Part shown: positions 28,000 to 38,405 of the stretch, in pieces
Position numbering within the stretch: position 1 is the first letter of the stretch
Layout of the letters: each line of letters starts with the position of its first letter
Source of the DNA: Clostridium simiarum
GTDB taxonomy: Bacteria > Bacillota > Clostridia > Clostridiales > Clostridiaceae
Assembly: GCF_018919175.1 (NCBI RefSeq)
Contig: NZ_JAHLQL010000001.1
Span: 434,001-498,000, forward strand
DNA: 64,000 nucleotides
Direction: 5' to 3'
Made by a program: the position numbers and the translations under genes
Notes under the pieces: model-generated
The model's database searches: none
What the model saw: only the letters and a program-made list of their open reading frames with translations
What the model was told of the DNA's origin: nothing

Positions 28000-28830
28000 A
28001 TGGATGTAACAGGTATAATATATGCAATGCTTAGCTTAGGAGCTATTGGAATGATATTTGGAGTTTTACTAGGTTATGCATCAAAAAAATTTGAAGTTAA
28101 GGTTGATGAGAGAGTTCCTGTAGTTAGAGAAGCTTTACCAGGAGCTAATTGTGGTGGCTGTGGTTTTGCAGGTTGCGATGCTTATGCTAAAGCTGTAGTT
28201 GAAGAGGGAGCAGATATTAATAGTTGTACTGTTGGAGGAAGCTCTGTAGCTAAAGCTATTGGGGAGATTTTAGGTGTTGAAAGTAAAGAAACGGAAAAGA
28301 AAATTGCCTTCGTAAGATGTGGCGGTGATTGCGAAAAAAGCAAAGATAAGTATATATATGAGGGGATAGTGGACTGTATTGAAGCTAGTAAGCTTCCAGG
28401 ACAAGGACCTAAAGGATGTGAATCAGGATGTTTAGGATTAGGTACTTGTATAGGTGTCTGTAAGTTTGATGCTATAAGTATAGTTGATGGTATAGCAGTT
28501 ATTAACGAAAGTAAATGTACAAACTGTGGAGCCTGCATGAATATATGTCCAAAAGGACTTATAGTTTCAGTTCCAGCTAAAAATAAAATAAGAGTTAGAT
28601 GTAACTCTAAAGATTTAGGTAAAAAGGTCAGAGAAAATTGTGGAATAGGATGTATAGGGTGCAAAATTTGTGAGAAAAACTGTCCTTCAGAAGCAGTATT
28701 TGTGAACTCTAATCTTGCTTCTATAGATTATGAAAAATGTACTCAATGTAGAATATGTTATGAAAAGTGTCCAACTAAAGCAATTACAGGAGAACCTAAT
28801 AAAAAAGAAGTAGAAATTAAAGTTTCTTAA
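28000..28830 (+). CDS. rnfB: Rnf complex ferredoxin-type subunit RnfB
   Basis: 276 residues: an N-terminal membrane helix, then the 4Fe4S domain NCGGCGFAGCDAY, then further cluster motifs (CLGLGTCIGVC, CTNCGACMNICP, CIGCKICEKNCP, CTQCRICYEKCP). RnfB accepts electrons from reduced ferredoxin. All cluster cysteines look intact, so the ferredoxin side of the complex appears functional, in contrast to RnfC. Confidence 0.95.
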   Translation: MDVTGIIYAMLSLGAIGMIFGVLLGYASKKFEVKVDERVPVVREALPGANCGGCGFAGCDAYAKAVVEEGADINSCTVGGSSVAKAIGEILGVESKETEKKIAFVRCGGDCEKSKDKYIYEGIVDCIEASKLPGQGPKGCESGCLGLGTCIGVCKFDAISIVDGIAVINESKCTNCGACMNICPKGLIVSVPAKNKIRVRCNSKDLGKKVRENCGIGCIGCKICEKNCPSEAVFVNSNLASIDYEKCTQCRICYEKCPTKAITGEPNKKEVEIKVS

Positions 28831-28835
28831 TTAAT

Positions 28836-28883
28836 AAGACCACTGTAGTTAGTTTAAATTTAAATTAGCTATGGTGGTTTTTA
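28836..28883 (+). terminator. Intrinsic terminator of the Rnf operon
   Basis: ACCAC...GTGGT with TAG/CTA and an AATTTAAATT-containing loop, followed by TTTTT. Confidence 0.75.
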
Positions 28884-29200
28884 AATGTTATTACCTATTT
28901 CATAAAAGATTCTTCTGGGTTAAAAACCTTAAAACCACATGGGTTACAACCTCTATTTCCTATATATATCGTGATTGCCACTCTAATATTTCCATCTTAT
29001 TCAAAGTGGAAATAAAGAACTGCTATGTCCCTGGATAAGGATTTCTAAGCTTTACAGGGAGTAAAAACTCCCTCTAAAGGCAACGACTTTGTTTATGAAA
29101 GTAAATAGAAAATCAATAAAGTTTATATAGTTTTTACATGAAATTTTATTAATAAATGTTACCAGTCGGTATACAGATGGATTTGTGTATAAATATTTCC
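28884..29200. other. Unassigned structured intergenic stretch
   Basis: Two hairpins stand out: ATTTCCA/TGGAAAT (28988-29013) and CTTTACAGGGAG/CTCCCTCTAAAG (29050-29079, one mismatch, loop TAAAAA). On the minus strand a short frame ends around 28900 and reads IYIGNRGCNPCGFKVFNPEE then SFMK and stop. It has no good ribosome site and may be a gene remnant. I recognise no known riboswitch or RNA family here. It may be a small RNA or mobile-element scar. Confidence 0.35.
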
Positions 29201-29229
29201 TTGAAACTTTGCTAAAATGACTATATAAT
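29201..29229 (+). promoter_or_regulatory. Promoter of the hem-cbi operon
   Basis: TTGAAA (29201-29206), 17-nt spacer, TATAAT (29224-29229): near-consensus sigma-A promoter about 20 bases before the cobalamin aptamer. Confidence 0.8.
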
Positions 29230-29249
29230 TATATATGTAAAATTTAATT

Positions 29250-29434
29250 TTAAGATTATGGTTCTTCTTTATAGAAGTTTAATAGGGAAAGTGAAAAACA
29301 CTACAGCCCCCGCTACTGTATGCGAAGACGAATCCTAACCACTGGCTATAGGCTGGGAAGGTAGGAGGAGAAAGATGCGTGAGTCAGGAGACCTGCCATA
29401 AGCTTTAGCTAATCCTTCGGAGGGAAGGCAGTGG
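29250..29434 (+). ncRNA. Cobalamin riboswitch 1 (hem-cbi operon leader)
   Basis: Contains the conserved core in order: GGGAAAGTGAA, CAGCCCCCGCTACTGT, GACGAATCCTAACCACTGG, and the B12 box GAGTCAGGAGACCTGCC (29371-29397). It closes on GCAGTGGC. It lies directly upstream of hemA and the cobalamin genes. Adenosylcobalamin binding is known to reduce downstream expression. Confidence 0.96.
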
Positions 29435-29435
29435 C

Positions 29436-29505
29436 GTTTATAATTTATTAATATTTTTATTTGTAAAAATTATAAACTCACAGATGCTGTGAGTTTATTA
29501 TTTTA
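29436..29505 (+). terminator. Terminator/antiterminator of cobalamin riboswitch 1
   Basis: Terminator: ATAAACTCACAG, loop ATG, CTGTGAGTTTAT (29472-29498), then a T-rich tail. Competing antiterminator: GTTTATAATTT (29436-29446), immediately 3' of the aptamer, pairs perfectly with AAATTATAAAC (29467-29477), which takes the 5' strand of the terminator. Transcriptional control is therefore likely. Confidence 0.85.
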
Positions 29506-29538
29506 TTGTTTTTAAATAGACATTTGGAGATGATATTG

Positions 29539-30735
29539 ATGATTCAACTCATAGGTATAAAGAGTTGCTGTCCTATTGAAATAAGAGAACAGCTTTCTAT
29601 AACACCCTCAAGAGAAAAGGATGTTTTACAAGATATGATGAAAATATCTAAAGAAGCTGTAATAATAAATACTTGTAACAGGACGGAAATATATGTTAAT
29701 TGTAGTGATGATAAAGAAATAAAAATAGAAGAGGTTTTTAATTTATTAAACTGGAATAAGGAATATATAAAGTATATTTTTACTGCTAGAGATTATGGAG
29801 TGGTAAAACATTTAATGGAGGTCTGTAGTGGCTTTCACTCTAAAATTTTAGGAGAGGATCAAATACTAGGGCAGGCAAAGAAGGCTTATAAAATGGCTTT
29901 AGAGTGTAACACTATTGGTAATCAGCTTCAAAGATTATTTCAAATGGCTATAGCCTGTGGCAAGGAGTTTAGATATAAGGCACAATTGTATAAGATTCCT
30001 GTATCCTCATCATCTATAGTCGCAAAGGAAATTATTAGAGAAAATAAGAAGAAGATAATGATGATTGGTTTTGGAGAAGTAGGAAAGCTTGTATATAAGT
30101 ACTTAAGTAGTTTCGATTTCACAGATCTATACCTAGTAGTGAGAGACCCTAAAAAAATAGTTTTGAATGATCCTAGAGTTAAAGTAATATCTTATAATGA
30201 AAAAAATCAATTTATAAAAGATGTAGAGATTATAATAAGCTGTACATCAGCTCCCCACATAATTATATACAAAGAAGAAGTAGAAAATCACCCGCTTGTA
30301 ATATTCGATTTATCCCTACCTAGAGATGTAGATTCGGAGATAGAAAAACTAGAATACATTAAACTTTATCATATTGATGATATTGGAAAAATGGATAAGA
30401 GTAATAGAGAAAAAAGAAAAGTGGAAATGGAAAAAAATAGATATATAATAGAAAAGCATATTGATGAATTTTTACAGTGGGAAAGCTTAAGGGAGTTAGC
30501 ACCTCTATTTCATAAGATGTCAAAACAAGGTGAACACATACATAATCGCAGATTTGATAGCTATAATAGAAAAAAATATACTAAGGATAACGAGATGCTA
30601 GTAAAAACCATGTTGAAAAGCACCTCTGATTATTACTTACATAGAGCCATGGAAGTATTAAAAGAAGAAAAATTAAAGGGAAGTGAAAAGCAATGTCAAG
30701 AAATAATAGAGAGGATTTTTCTGAGGATGGATTAG
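29539..30735 (+). CDS. hemA: Glutamyl-tRNA reductase
   Basis: 399 residues from the ATG at 29539, chosen because GGAG (29526-29529) lies 9 bases before it; in-frame ATGs at 29506 and 29530 are less well placed. Catalytic Cys in NTCNRTEIY (about residue 45), GEDQILGQAKKAY, and a Rossmann motif MIGFGEVGKLV. NADPH-dependent first step of C5 tetrapyrrole synthesis. It opens a B12-repressed operon, so 5-aminolevulinate supply here is dedicated to corrins. Confidence 0.95.
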   Translation: MIQLIGIKSCCPIEIREQLSITPSREKDVLQDMMKISKEAVIINTCNRTEIYVNCSDDKEIKIEEVFNLLNWNKEYIKYIFTARDYGVVKHLMEVCSGFHSKILGEDQILGQAKKAYKMALECNTIGNQLQRLFQMAIACGKEFRYKAQLYKIPVSSSSIVAKEIIRENKKKIMMIGFGEVGKLVYKYLSSFDFTDLYLVVRDPKKIVLNDPRVKVISYNEKNQFIKDVEIIISCTSAPHIIIYKEEVENHPLVIFDLSLPRDVDSEIEKLEYIKLYHIDDIGKMDKSNREKRKVEMEKNRYIIEKHIDEFLQWESLRELAPLFHKMSKQGEHIHNRRFDSYNRKKYTKDNEMLVKTMLKSTSDYYLHRAMEVLKEEKLKGSEKQCQEIIERIFLRMD

Positions 30736-31412
30736 ATTTTGCTTTTATATCTTTAATATCGAAAAAACTTAAGGTTTTAATATTTGGAGCAGGGGAAGCT
30801 GGTTATATTAAAACTAAAGCTTTCATAAATAGGGGATGCCAAGTTTCTGTGGTAGCTAAAAGCTTTGAAAAAAGATTTAATGAGTTTAATCAGGAAAATT
30901 TACATATTATAAAAGATAGTTATAAAAAAACATATATTTTAGATAAACACTTAATCATAATAGCTTTAGAGGACAAAGGTATTACTGATGAAATAATAGA
31001 ACATTGCGAAGAGTTAAATAAACTATATCTTACCTGCTGGGATTTTACTCAAGGTAATTTTGTGGTACCTATACAAAGAAGTACAAAGGAAATAAATTTC
31101 GCTTTAAGTATTAAGAAAGGAAACCCAAAGCTTTCTAAGTACTTAGCAAATTCTATTGAAAACTATTTAGTAGACTTTGATAATTTTATAGCCTTTGGAA
31201 ATATCCTAAGAGAAAGAGTGAAATCTGAAGGTTTTAAAAAAGAAATTTTAAGCTTTATTTCACAAGAAGACTTTAAATACTATTTTGAAAAGGGGTATGG
31301 AATTCAGGTATTATTGATGTTTTATCCTACATTAATTGATTTTTTAGGAGTGGAATGGATTGAATATGAAAATTGCTACAAGAAAAAGCAAGTTAGCTCA
31401 AGCTCAAACTGA
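30693..31412 (+). CDS. Precorrin-2 dehydrogenase (SirC/Met8-like)
   Basis: 239 residues with an N-terminal NAD-binding motif [20 protein letters not shown], and [16 protein letters not shown] plus [19 protein letters not shown] as in the CysG N-terminal domain. It oxidises precorrin-2 to sirohydrochlorin. There is no visible chelatase-plus-methylase extension, so it is the stand-alone form; CbiK downstream supplies cobalt insertion. Overlaps hemA by 43 bp; GGGAAGTG lies upstream of the ATG. Confidence 0.85.
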   Translation: MSRNNREDFSEDGLDFAFISLISKKLKVLIFGAGEAGYIKTKAFINRGCQVSVVAKSFEKRFNEFNQENLHIIKDSYKKTYILDKHLIIIALEDKGITDEIIEHCEELNKLYLTCWDFTQGNFVVPIQRSTKEINFALSIKKGNPKLSKYLANSIENYLVDFDNFIAFGNILRERVKSEGFKKEILSFISQEDFKYYFEKGYGIQVLLMFYPTLIDFLGVEWIEYENCYKKKQVSSSSN

Positions 31413-32232
31413 AATAATAATGGGGCTTATTGAAAAAGATTTTGGTATAAAAAGTGAAAAACTATTAATAGAAACAACAGGGGATAAAAATCTAAATGTA
31501 ACCCTAGATAAAATCGGTGGGAAGGGTGTTTTTGTAAAAGATATAGAGATTGCCCTATTGGAAGGAAAAGCTCATGCTGCGGTTCATAGCATGAAAGACG
31601 TTCCTTTTTCTCTAGAATCAGATTTTGAAATAGCTGCTATACCGGAAAGAGAAGATGTGAGAGATGCTTATATTTCTCTTTATGGAGAAAGTTTTTTTAG
31701 CAAAAAGAAATCTCTTAAAATAGGAACAAGTAGTATAAGACGTGCGGTACAACTTAAACTTTTGAATCCTCAAATAGAGATAGTTCCTATAAGGGGAAAT
31801 GTACAAACTAGAATAAGCAAGATGAAAGAGCAGAATTTAGATGGAATTATATTAGCGGCAGCTGGATTAAAAAGATTAGATATGGAAAGTATAATTACAG
31901 ATTATCTTGATCCTTTTGAGTTCGTTCCAGCAGTAGGACAAGGTGCTCTAGGCATAGAGATTGTAAAGGATATGAAAGATGCAAAAGTTTTTAAAAGTCT
32001 TGACTTTTATGATGAAAGAATATGTGTAGAAGCGGAAAGAGAGTTTATGAAGGCTCTTAATGGTAATTGCCATAGTTGTATTGGTGCCTATGGATATTTA
32101 GAAGGAAATATAATGTATCTTATAGGTCTTTATGATGTAGGAGGCAAAATAGTAAAGAAAGACATAGTAGGAAACAAAGAGGATTACTTAAACTTAGGAA
32201 AAGCACTAGCAGAAAAAATTCTTAAGGCATAG
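31360..32232 (+). CDS. hemC: Porphobilinogen deaminase
   Basis: 290 residues. [43 protein letters not shown] and the dipyrromethane-cofactor cysteine region [12 protein letters not shown] are present. It polymerises four porphobilinogen units to hydroxymethylbilane. Two starts compete: TTG at 31360, 9 bases from GGAG, and ATG at 31366. The spacing favours TTG. Overlaps the previous gene by 53 bp. Confidence 0.95.
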   Translation: MNMKIATRKSKLAQAQTEIIMGLIEKDFGIKSEKLLIETTGDKNLNVTLDKIGGKGVFVKDIEIALLEGKAHAAVHSMKDVPFSLESDFEIAAIPEREDVRDAYISLYGESFFSKKKSLKIGTSSIRRAVQLKLLNPQIEIVPIRGNVQTRISKMKEQNLDGIILAAAGLKRLDMESIITDYLDPFEFVPAVGQGALGIEIVKDMKDAKVFKSLDFYDERICVEAEREFMKALNGNCHSCIGAYGYLEGNIMYLIGLYDVGGKIVKKDIVGNKEDYLNLGKALAEKILKA

Positions 32233-32247
32233 AAAAGAGGGAATATA

Positions 32248-33723
32248 ATGGAGTTTGGAAAGGTTTTTCTTATTGGTACAGGACCAGGAGATGAAGAGTT
32301 ACTTACAATGAAGGCTATTAAGGCTTTAGAAAAATGTACTGCTGTTTTATACGATAGACTCATTGGTGGAAATGTTTTAAAGTATTTAAATGAAAATTGT
32401 GAGATTTATTACTGTGGAAAGGAACCGGGATGTCACTATAAAACTCAAGAAGAAATAAATAAAACTATGATACAGCTAGCTAAAAAAGGTCATGTGGTAG
32501 GGAGAGTTAAAGGTGGAGATCCTTATGTTTTCGGCAGAGGGGGAGAGGAAGCTTTATCCTTGATTGAGGAAGATATATCCTTTGAAGTTGTTCCAGGAAT
32601 AACTTCTGCTATTGCAGTACCTAGTTATGCTGGTATACCAGTAACGCATAGAGGTATAAGCCAAAGTTTTCATGTTTTTACAGCTATGGCTAAGGATAAA
32701 CTAGATATTGATTGGAATGCTGTATCTAGACTTAAAGGTACTTTAATCTTCTTAATGGGATTAAATAACTTAGAAATAATAATAAATAATTTGACAAAAG
32801 AGGGTATGAAAGAAAGTACTCCTTGCGCTGTTATTATGAAAGGAACAACCTCTAAGCAAAAGTCTGTAATAGGTAATTTAAGTGATATTTTAGAAAAGGT
32901 TTGTGAGGCTAAATTAGTATCTCCTTGCATCATAATGGTAGGTTCTGTGGTGGAACTTAGTGAAAATCTAAATTGGAGAGAAAAGAAACCTCTTTTCGGT
33001 AAGAATATATGCATTACTAGAACAAAGGAGCAATCTAAATCCATAGGAGAAAAGTTAAAGGGATTAGGTGCTGACATAACTGAAATAAATGCCATAAAAA
33101 TAGAAGAACAAAAATTTAATCTAGAGCCCTATATAGATAGATTATATGAATATGATTATTTAATTTTTACTAGTGTAAATGCAGTTAACTTATTTTTTAC
33201 TTATCTAAAGGAGAAACATATAGATATAAGAAATATTAAAGGTAAATTTGCATCTATTGGAAAGGGAAGTTATAACGCCCTTTTAGATAATTGTATAGTA
33301 GCAGAAATATTAGCAGATCAATTTATAGCTGAGGACTTGGTTGATAAATTAAAGCCTTTAGTTAAAAAAGGAGATAAGGTATTAATTCCTTGCTCTTTAA
33401 AATCTAGAGACTATATAGATAAGAACTTAAGTGAATTAGGGGCTGAGGTAGACAAGGTACATATATATGATGTGTCAAAAGGAGATAATAAAAACATAAA
33501 TTCTTTTGAAAATGTTGATATAGTTATATTTACAAGTCCATCTACCTTTAATAATATGATAGATTTGGTGGGACTTAGTGAAATAAATAAAAAAAATATA
33601 ATAGCCATTGGACCAATTACAGAAAAGGCTATAGTAGAAAAAGGATTAAACTGCATAAGTTGTGATGAATACTCTGAAGAAGGAATAATAAAAAAACTTT
33701 TACAGTTATGGGGCAATAATTAA
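32248..33723 (+). CDS. cobA-hemD: Uroporphyrinogen-III C-methyltransferase / uroporphyrinogen-III synthase fusion
   Basis: 491 residues. The N-terminal about 240 form a SAM-dependent methyltransferase (LIGTGPGDEELLTMKA, VGRVKGGDPYVFGRGGEEA, VVPGITSAIAVPSYAGIPVTHR). The C-terminal about 245 are HemD-like (NICITRTKEQSKSIGEKL, LIFTSVNAVNLFF, VIFTSPSTFNNM). One polypeptide closes uroporphyrinogen III and methylates it twice to precorrin-2. This fusion is common in clostridia. Confidence 0.94.
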   Translation: MEFGKVFLIGTGPGDEELLTMKAIKALEKCTAVLYDRLIGGNVLKYLNENCEIYYCGKEPGCHYKTQEEINKTMIQLAKKGHVVGRVKGGDPYVFGRGGEEALSLIEEDISFEVVPGITSAIAVPSYAGIPVTHRGISQSFHVFTAMAKDKLDIDWNAVSRLKGTLIFLMGLNNLEIIINNLTKEGMKESTPCAVIMKGTTSKQKSVIGNLSDILEKVCEAKLVSPCIIMVGSVVELSENLNWREKKPLFGKNICITRTKEQSKSIGEKLKGLGADITEINAIKIEEQKFNLEPYIDRLYEYDYLIFTSVNAVNLFFTYLKEKHIDIRNIKGKFASIGKGSYNALLDNCIVAEILADQFIAEDLVDKLKPLVKKGDKVLIPCSLKSRDYIDKNLSELGAEVDKVHIYDVSKGDNKNINSFENVDIVIFTSPSTFNNMIDLVGLSEINKKNIIAIGPITEKAIVEKGLNCISCDEYSEEGIIKKLLQLWGNN

Positions 33724-33744
33724 TATTAGAATGGAGTGCTTCAA

Positions 33745-34716
33745 ATGATTAAAAGAAATAGAAGATTAAGAGAAAGAAAAGAAATAAGAGATTTAGTAAG
33801 GGAAACTACACTATCTGTTAAGGATTTAATTTTTCCTATATTTGTAGTGGAAGGTGAAAATATAAAAGAAGAGATAAGTTCTCTTCCTGGAACCTATCAT
33901 TACTCTATTGATAGATTAGAAGAAGTTGTAGAAGAGGTAAAAAGTTCAGGCATACGAGGTATTATACTTTTTGGATTGCCAGAGCATAAAGATAGCTTTG
34001 CATCCTCTGCTTATGATGATAATGGAGTAGTTCAAAGGGCTATTAGAAAAATTAAGGAATTACATAAGGATTTATGGATTATTACAGATGTATGCATGTG
34101 TCAGTATACAAACCATGGACATTGTGGAATTGTAGAGGATTCTAGGATAATCAATGATAAATCTGTAGAAATTATTGCAAAAATATCAGTATCCCATGCT
34201 AGAGCAGGAGCGGATATGATAGCACCATCGGACATGATGGATGGAAGAGTTAAAGCTATAAGAAAGGCTTTAGATAAAGAAGGATATGAAAGTGTTTCTA
34301 TAATGAGCTATAGTGCTAAATACTCTTCAGCCTTTTATGGACCTTTTAGAGAAGCTGCTCACTCTACACCGCAATTTGGAGATAGAAAGACCTACCAAAT
34401 GGATCCAGGAAACATAAAAGAGGCCATGAGAGAAATTGAAGGAGATATAGAAGAGGGGGCAGATATAATAATGGTGAAACCAGCCTTATCTTATTTAGAT
34501 ATTATAAGATGGGCAAAGGATAGGTTTGATTATCCTATAGCAGCTTATTCTGTAAGTGGAGAATATGCCCTTATAAAAGCTGCGGCAGAAAAGGGATTAG
34601 TAGATGAAAAAGCTATTGCGCTAGAGATGTTATTATCTATAAAAAGAGCTGGAGCGGATATAATAATAACATATTATGCTCTACAAGCTGCAGAGTGGAT
34701 AAAGGAGGATTTTTAG
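33745..34716 (+). CDS. hemB: Delta-aminolevulinic acid dehydratase
   Basis: 323 residues from the ATG at 33745 (GGAG 8 bases upstream; a GTG at 33736 overlaps that site). Zinc-type cysteines in [14 protein letters not shown], Schiff-base lysines in [15 protein letters not shown] and [10 protein letters not shown]. It condenses two aminolevulinate molecules to porphobilinogen. Confidence 0.96.
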   Translation: MIKRNRRLRERKEIRDLVRETTLSVKDLIFPIFVVEGENIKEEISSLPGTYHYSIDRLEEVVEEVKSSGIRGIILFGLPEHKDSFASSAYDDNGVVQRAIRKIKELHKDLWIITDVCMCQYTNHGHCGIVEDSRIINDKSVEIIAKISVSHARAGADMIAPSDMMDGRVKAIRKALDKEGYESVSIMSYSAKYSSAFYGPFREAAHSTPQFGDRKTYQMDPGNIKEAMREIEGDIEEGADIIMVKPALSYLDIIRWAKDRFDYPIAAYSVSGEYALIKAAAEKGLVDEKAIALEMLLSIKRAGADIIITYYALQAAEWIKEDF

Positions 34717-34717
34717 A

Positions 34718-36019
34718 GTGTATATGGATTTAAATAAGAATGAAGAAATATTTAAAGAGTCAAAAGTATATATGCCTGGAGGGGTTAACAGTCCCGTTAG
34801 AGCTTTTAAAGATTTAGATATAACCCCACCAGTTATAAAAAAAGGCAATGGAACCTATGTATATGATGAAGAAGGAAAAGAATATATAGACTTTGTAGGA
34901 GCGTGGGGACCTATGATACTAGGTCACTGTGATGAAGAGGTGGTAAAATCTATAAAGGATACCTCTGAAGAAGCTATAGCTTTTGGAGCACCCACAGAAC
35001 TTGAGTTAAGATTAGCAAAGCATATGTGTACAACTTTAGACAATGTAGATATGATAAGAATGGTTAACTCTGGTACAGAGGCTACCATGAGTGCTATTAA
35101 ACTTGCAAGAGGATATACAGGAAGAGATAAAATAATTAAATTTGCCGGTTGTTACCATGGTCACTTTGATGGTTTTTTAGTAAGTGCAGGTTCCGGAGTT
35201 ATGACAGAGGGAATACCTGGATCAGCAGGAGTTCCTAAAGATAGCGTAAAAAATACACTTATTGCATCTTATAATAATATTGAAAGTGTAAAGGACATAT
35301 TTAGTAGCTGTGCTATGGATATAGCGGCGGTTATAATTGAACCTGTGGCTGGGAACATGGGGGTTATACCTGCTGAGAAAGAGTTTTTATATGAGCTTCA
35401 TAAACTATGTAAGGAAAATGCAACTCTTTTAATATTTGATGAGGTTATGAGTGGATTTAGAGTGGCTTATAAAGGAGCTCAAAGTTTTTATGGAATAAAA
35501 CCGGATCTAATTACCTTTGCTAAGATAATGGGAGGAGGACTTCCTTCAGGTGCCTATGGTGGTAGGAGAGAAATTATGGAACATCTATCTCCTTTAGGAA
35601 GTGTATACCAGGCAGGAACTATGTCAGGCAATCCTTTAGTTATGGCGGCAGGTTATACTACATTAAAAAAATTGTATGATAATCCTAGCTATTATAATAA
35701 ACTTGAATCCTTAGGAGATTTGCTGGAGAAGGGTGTAAAAAAAGTAGCTAAAGAAAAAGGATTAAATGTAGTAGTAAATAGACGAGGAGCTATGGCTACT
35801 ATATTCTTTAATGATCTAGATGCTATAAGAAATTATGAGGATGCAAAGTTAAGCAATACAAAATTGTATGCTTCTTATTTTAAACATATGCTTCTTAAAG
35901 GCATTAACCTTCCACCTTCTCAGTTTGAGGCTTTATTCTTAAATGTAAAGATGGAAGATTATCATATAGAAAAGTTCTTAGAAGCTATGAGAAGTTGGGA
36001 ACCAGTAAATAATAGATAA
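34718..36019 (+). CDS. hemL: Glutamate-1-semialdehyde 2,1-aminomutase
   Basis: 433 residues, class III aminotransferase fold. [51 protein letters not shown] and PLP lysine in [17 protein letters not shown]. It makes aminolevulinate from the HemA product. GTG start at 34718, 9 bases after GGAGG; the stop of hemB is one base upstream. Confidence 0.96.
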   Translation: MYMDLNKNEEIFKESKVYMPGGVNSPVRAFKDLDITPPVIKKGNGTYVYDEEGKEYIDFVGAWGPMILGHCDEEVVKSIKDTSEEAIAFGAPTELELRLAKHMCTTLDNVDMIRMVNSGTEATMSAIKLARGYTGRDKIIKFAGCYHGHFDGFLVSAGSGVMTEGIPGSAGVPKDSVKNTLIASYNNIESVKDIFSSCAMDIAAVIIEPVAGNMGVIPAEKEFLYELHKLCKENATLLIFDEVMSGFRVAYKGAQSFYGIKPDLITFAKIMGGGLPSGAYGGRREIMEHLSPLGSVYQAGTMSGNPLVMAAGYTTLKKLYDNPSYYNKLESLGDLLEKGVKKVAKEKGLNVVVNRRGAMATIFFNDLDAIRNYEDAKLSNTKLYASYFKHMLLKGINLPPSQFEALFLNVKMEDYHIEKFLEAMRSWEPVNNR

Positions 36020-36050
36020 TACAGGAAAAATAAATTTTAGAGGTGAAGTT

Positions 36051-36896
36051 ATGAAAAAAGCAATTCTTTTAGTATCCTTTGGTACCACCCATTACGATAC
36101 TAGAAAAGTTACCATAGATGCCATAGAAAAAAAGGTTAGAGAAACTTATAAAGATTATGAAGTGAGAAGAGCTTTTACAGCTCATATTATAATAAATGTT
36201 TTAAAAAACAGGGATGGTATAATAGAACTTACTCCAGAAGAAGCTTTAGAGAAGTTATACAAGGATGGATATGAAGAGGTAATAGTTCAACCACTTCATA
36301 TAATACCAGGATTAGAATTTGATTATATAAACGGTGTTGTAGATCAATATATTGAAAAAGAATGTTTTAGCAAAATTCAAGTAGGAAGACCTATACTTTA
36401 TTTTAAAGGTCATGAAGAAGACATACCAGACGATTATAGTATTTTAATAGAATCTATAGACAAACTTTTAAATTCTTATGAAAACTTAGTGCTTATGGGA
36501 CATGGGACAACACATTACGCTAATGCAGCATATGTTTGTTTTCAACAAGTATTAATGGATAAAGGATATAATAAAGTGCTTATAGCTAACGTAGAAGGAT
36601 ATCCTACATTAGAAGATATTATTCCAAAATTAAAAGCCAAAAATATGGATAAATTGACCTTGGCTCCTTTAATGGTGGTAGCAGGGGATCACGCTAAAAA
36701 TGATATGGCAAGTGATGAAGATGATTCATGGAAAAGTATTTTAGAAAAGTCAGGATTTGAAGTAAATGTACATATGCACGGACTAGGTGAGATATCTGAG
36801 TTTCAGGATATTTATATAGAACATATAAAAGATGCTATAGATAATAGATATGACAATTTAGGTAAAACAACAAAAGGAAAAAATTTGTTTGCGTAG
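36051..36896 (+). CDS. cbiK: Anaerobic sirohydrochlorin cobaltochelatase
   Basis: 281 residues. [18 protein letters not shown], then [15 protein letters not shown] with the metal-site His, [13 protein letters not shown] with a second His, and [14 protein letters not shown]: the class II chelatase signature of CbiK. It inserts Co2+ into sirohydrochlorin, committing the route to B12 with cobalt added early, before ring contraction. No signal peptide, so cytosolic. Confidence 0.93.
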   Translation: MKKAILLVSFGTTHYDTRKVTIDAIEKKVRETYKDYEVRRAFTAHIIINVLKNRDGIIELTPEEALEKLYKDGYEEVIVQPLHIIPGLEFDYINGVVDQYIEKECFSKIQVGRPILYFKGHEEDIPDDYSILIESIDKLLNSYENLVLMGHGTTHYANAAYVCFQQVLMDKGYNKVLIANVEGYPTLEDIIPKLKAKNMDKLTLAPLMVVAGDHAKNDMASDEDDSWKSILEKSGFEVNVHMHGLGEISEFQDIYIEHIKDAIDNRYDNLGKTTKGKNLFA

Positions 36897-36907
36897 GAGA
36901 AGATAAT

Positions 36908-38392
36908 ATGTCAAAAATAATGATTCAGGGTACTGCTTCCTCTGTGGGAAAAAGCATTTTGGTAACAGCATTATGCAGAATATTAAAAGAAGATGGATAT
37001 AAGGTTTGTCCTTTTAAGTCTCAAAATATGTCTTTAAATTCTTATATCACATTAGACGGTAAAGAAATGGGAAGAGCACAGGTACTTCAGGCTTATGCTG
37101 CTGGCCTTGAACCGGAGGCTTACATGAATCCTATATTGCTTAAACCTACCACAGATAAAAGATGTCAAGTTATAGTAAATGGAAAAGTATATGGAAATAC
37201 TTCTGCTATGGAATACCATGAATTAAAACCTATATTTAAAGACATGCTTAAAGAGGATTTTATAAATCTAGAAAGTAAGTATGATGCAATAATTATGGAA
37301 GGTGCTGGTAGTCCCGCAGAGATAAATTTAAGAGACAGAGATATAGTAAATATGGGGATGGCAGAGCTTGTGGATGCCCCTGTTATATTAGTAGGAGACA
37401 TTGATAAAGGAGGAGTTTTTGCTTCTCTTGCAGGAACTATGCTTTTATTAAAAGAAGAGGAAAAAGCTAGAGTTAAAGGTTTTATTATAAATAAATTTAG
37501 AGGGGATTTAGATATATTAAAGCCAGGTATAGATATGGTTGAAAATATAATAAATATACCTTGTTTAGGAGTGGTACCTCATTTTAATTTAAATCTAGAA
37601 GACGAGGATAGTGCTATTACTTTTAATAATAAAGCTGATAAAGATATAGATATAGCTGTAATAAAGCTTCCTCATATATCTAATTTTACCGATTTTGATG
37701 CCTTTAACTGTGAAGAAGATGTTTCTATAAGATTTGTAAGAGATAAAGAGAGTTTTGGAAAACCGGATTTAGTTATAATACCAGGTAGTAAAAATACCAT
37801 AGAAGATTTATTGTATTTAAGAAAAACGGGATTAGAAGATATGATAAAGGATTATGCAAAAGAACATATGGTCATAGGTATATGTGGTGGATATCAAATT
37901 TTAGGAAACTCTATAAAAGACCCTTATTCCTTAGAAACTGATGAAAAGGAAATTAAAGCTATGGGCCTTTTAGATATAGACACTATATTTGAAAAGGAAA
38001 AAACCATGACTAGAATAGAAGGGGTACTTTTAGACTCTAAAGAGGAAGCAAATAGGATATACGGATATGAGATACATTTAGGAAACACCATTAAAAATCC
38101 TAAGGTGAAATCTATTTTTAAAATAAATGAAATTAATAATAAAGAAGAAATAAAGTATGATGGAGCTGTTAATACAGAAGGTACTGTAATGGGTACGTAT
38201 ATCCACGGAGTTTTTGATTCACCTACTTTTAGACAATATGTATTAAACCCATTAAGAATAAAGAAGGGATTAGGAGAGAAACAGTCCCCTGAGTATGAAA
38301 GCCTTCGTGAAAAAGAACTAGATAAGCTATCTGAAATAGTTAGGAAAAGCTTAAATATGGATGAAATTTACAGAATAATTGATATTAAATAG
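36908..38392 (+). CDS. cbiP: Cobyric acid synthase
   Basis: 494 residues. N-terminal dethiobiotin-synthetase-like ATP domain ([45 protein letters not shown]) and a C-terminal triad-type glutaminase ([24 protein letters not shown] with the Cys, YIHGVFDSP with the His). It amidates side chains b, d, e and g of adenosylcobyrinate diamide. Confidence 0.96.
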   Translation: MSKIMIQGTASSVGKSILVTALCRILKEDGYKVCPFKSQNMSLNSYITLDGKEMGRAQVLQAYAAGLEPEAYMNPILLKPTTDKRCQVIVNGKVYGNTSAMEYHELKPIFKDMLKEDFINLESKYDAIIMEGAGSPAEINLRDRDIVNMGMAELVDAPVILVGDIDKGGVFASLAGTMLLLKEEEKARVKGFIINKFRGDLDILKPGIDMVENIINIPCLGVVPHFNLNLEDEDSAITFNNKADKDIDIAVIKLPHISNFTDFDAFNCEEDVSIRFVRDKESFGKPDLVIIPGSKNTIEDLLYLRKTGLEDMIKDYAKEHMVIGICGGYQILGNSIKDPYSLETDEKEIKAMGLLDIDTIFEKEKTMTRIEGVLLDSKEEANRIYGYEIHLGNTIKNPKVKSIFKINEINNKEEIKYDGAVNTEGTVMGTYIHGVFDSPTFRQYVLNPLRIKKGLGEKQSPEYESLREKELDKLSEIVRKSLNMDEIYRIIDIK

Positions 38393-38405
38393 CGGAGGTA
38401 GTAAG

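Noticed and set aside
28182..28664. Long minus-strand open frame of 160 codons
   Set aside because: Lies wholly antisense to rnfB, whose cluster motifs and codon use are clear; the antisense product has no recognisable features.
28960..29095. TnpB guide (omega) RNA and IS605 end
   Set aside because: Hairpins are suggestive, but no TnpB C-terminal coding sequence or zinc-finger motif is found next to it on either strand.
29539..36019. Heme biosynthesis operon
   Set aside because: Only steps shared with corrin synthesis are present. CobA, SirC and CbiK commit the flow to B12, and no uroporphyrinogen decarboxylase or ferrochelatase is seen.
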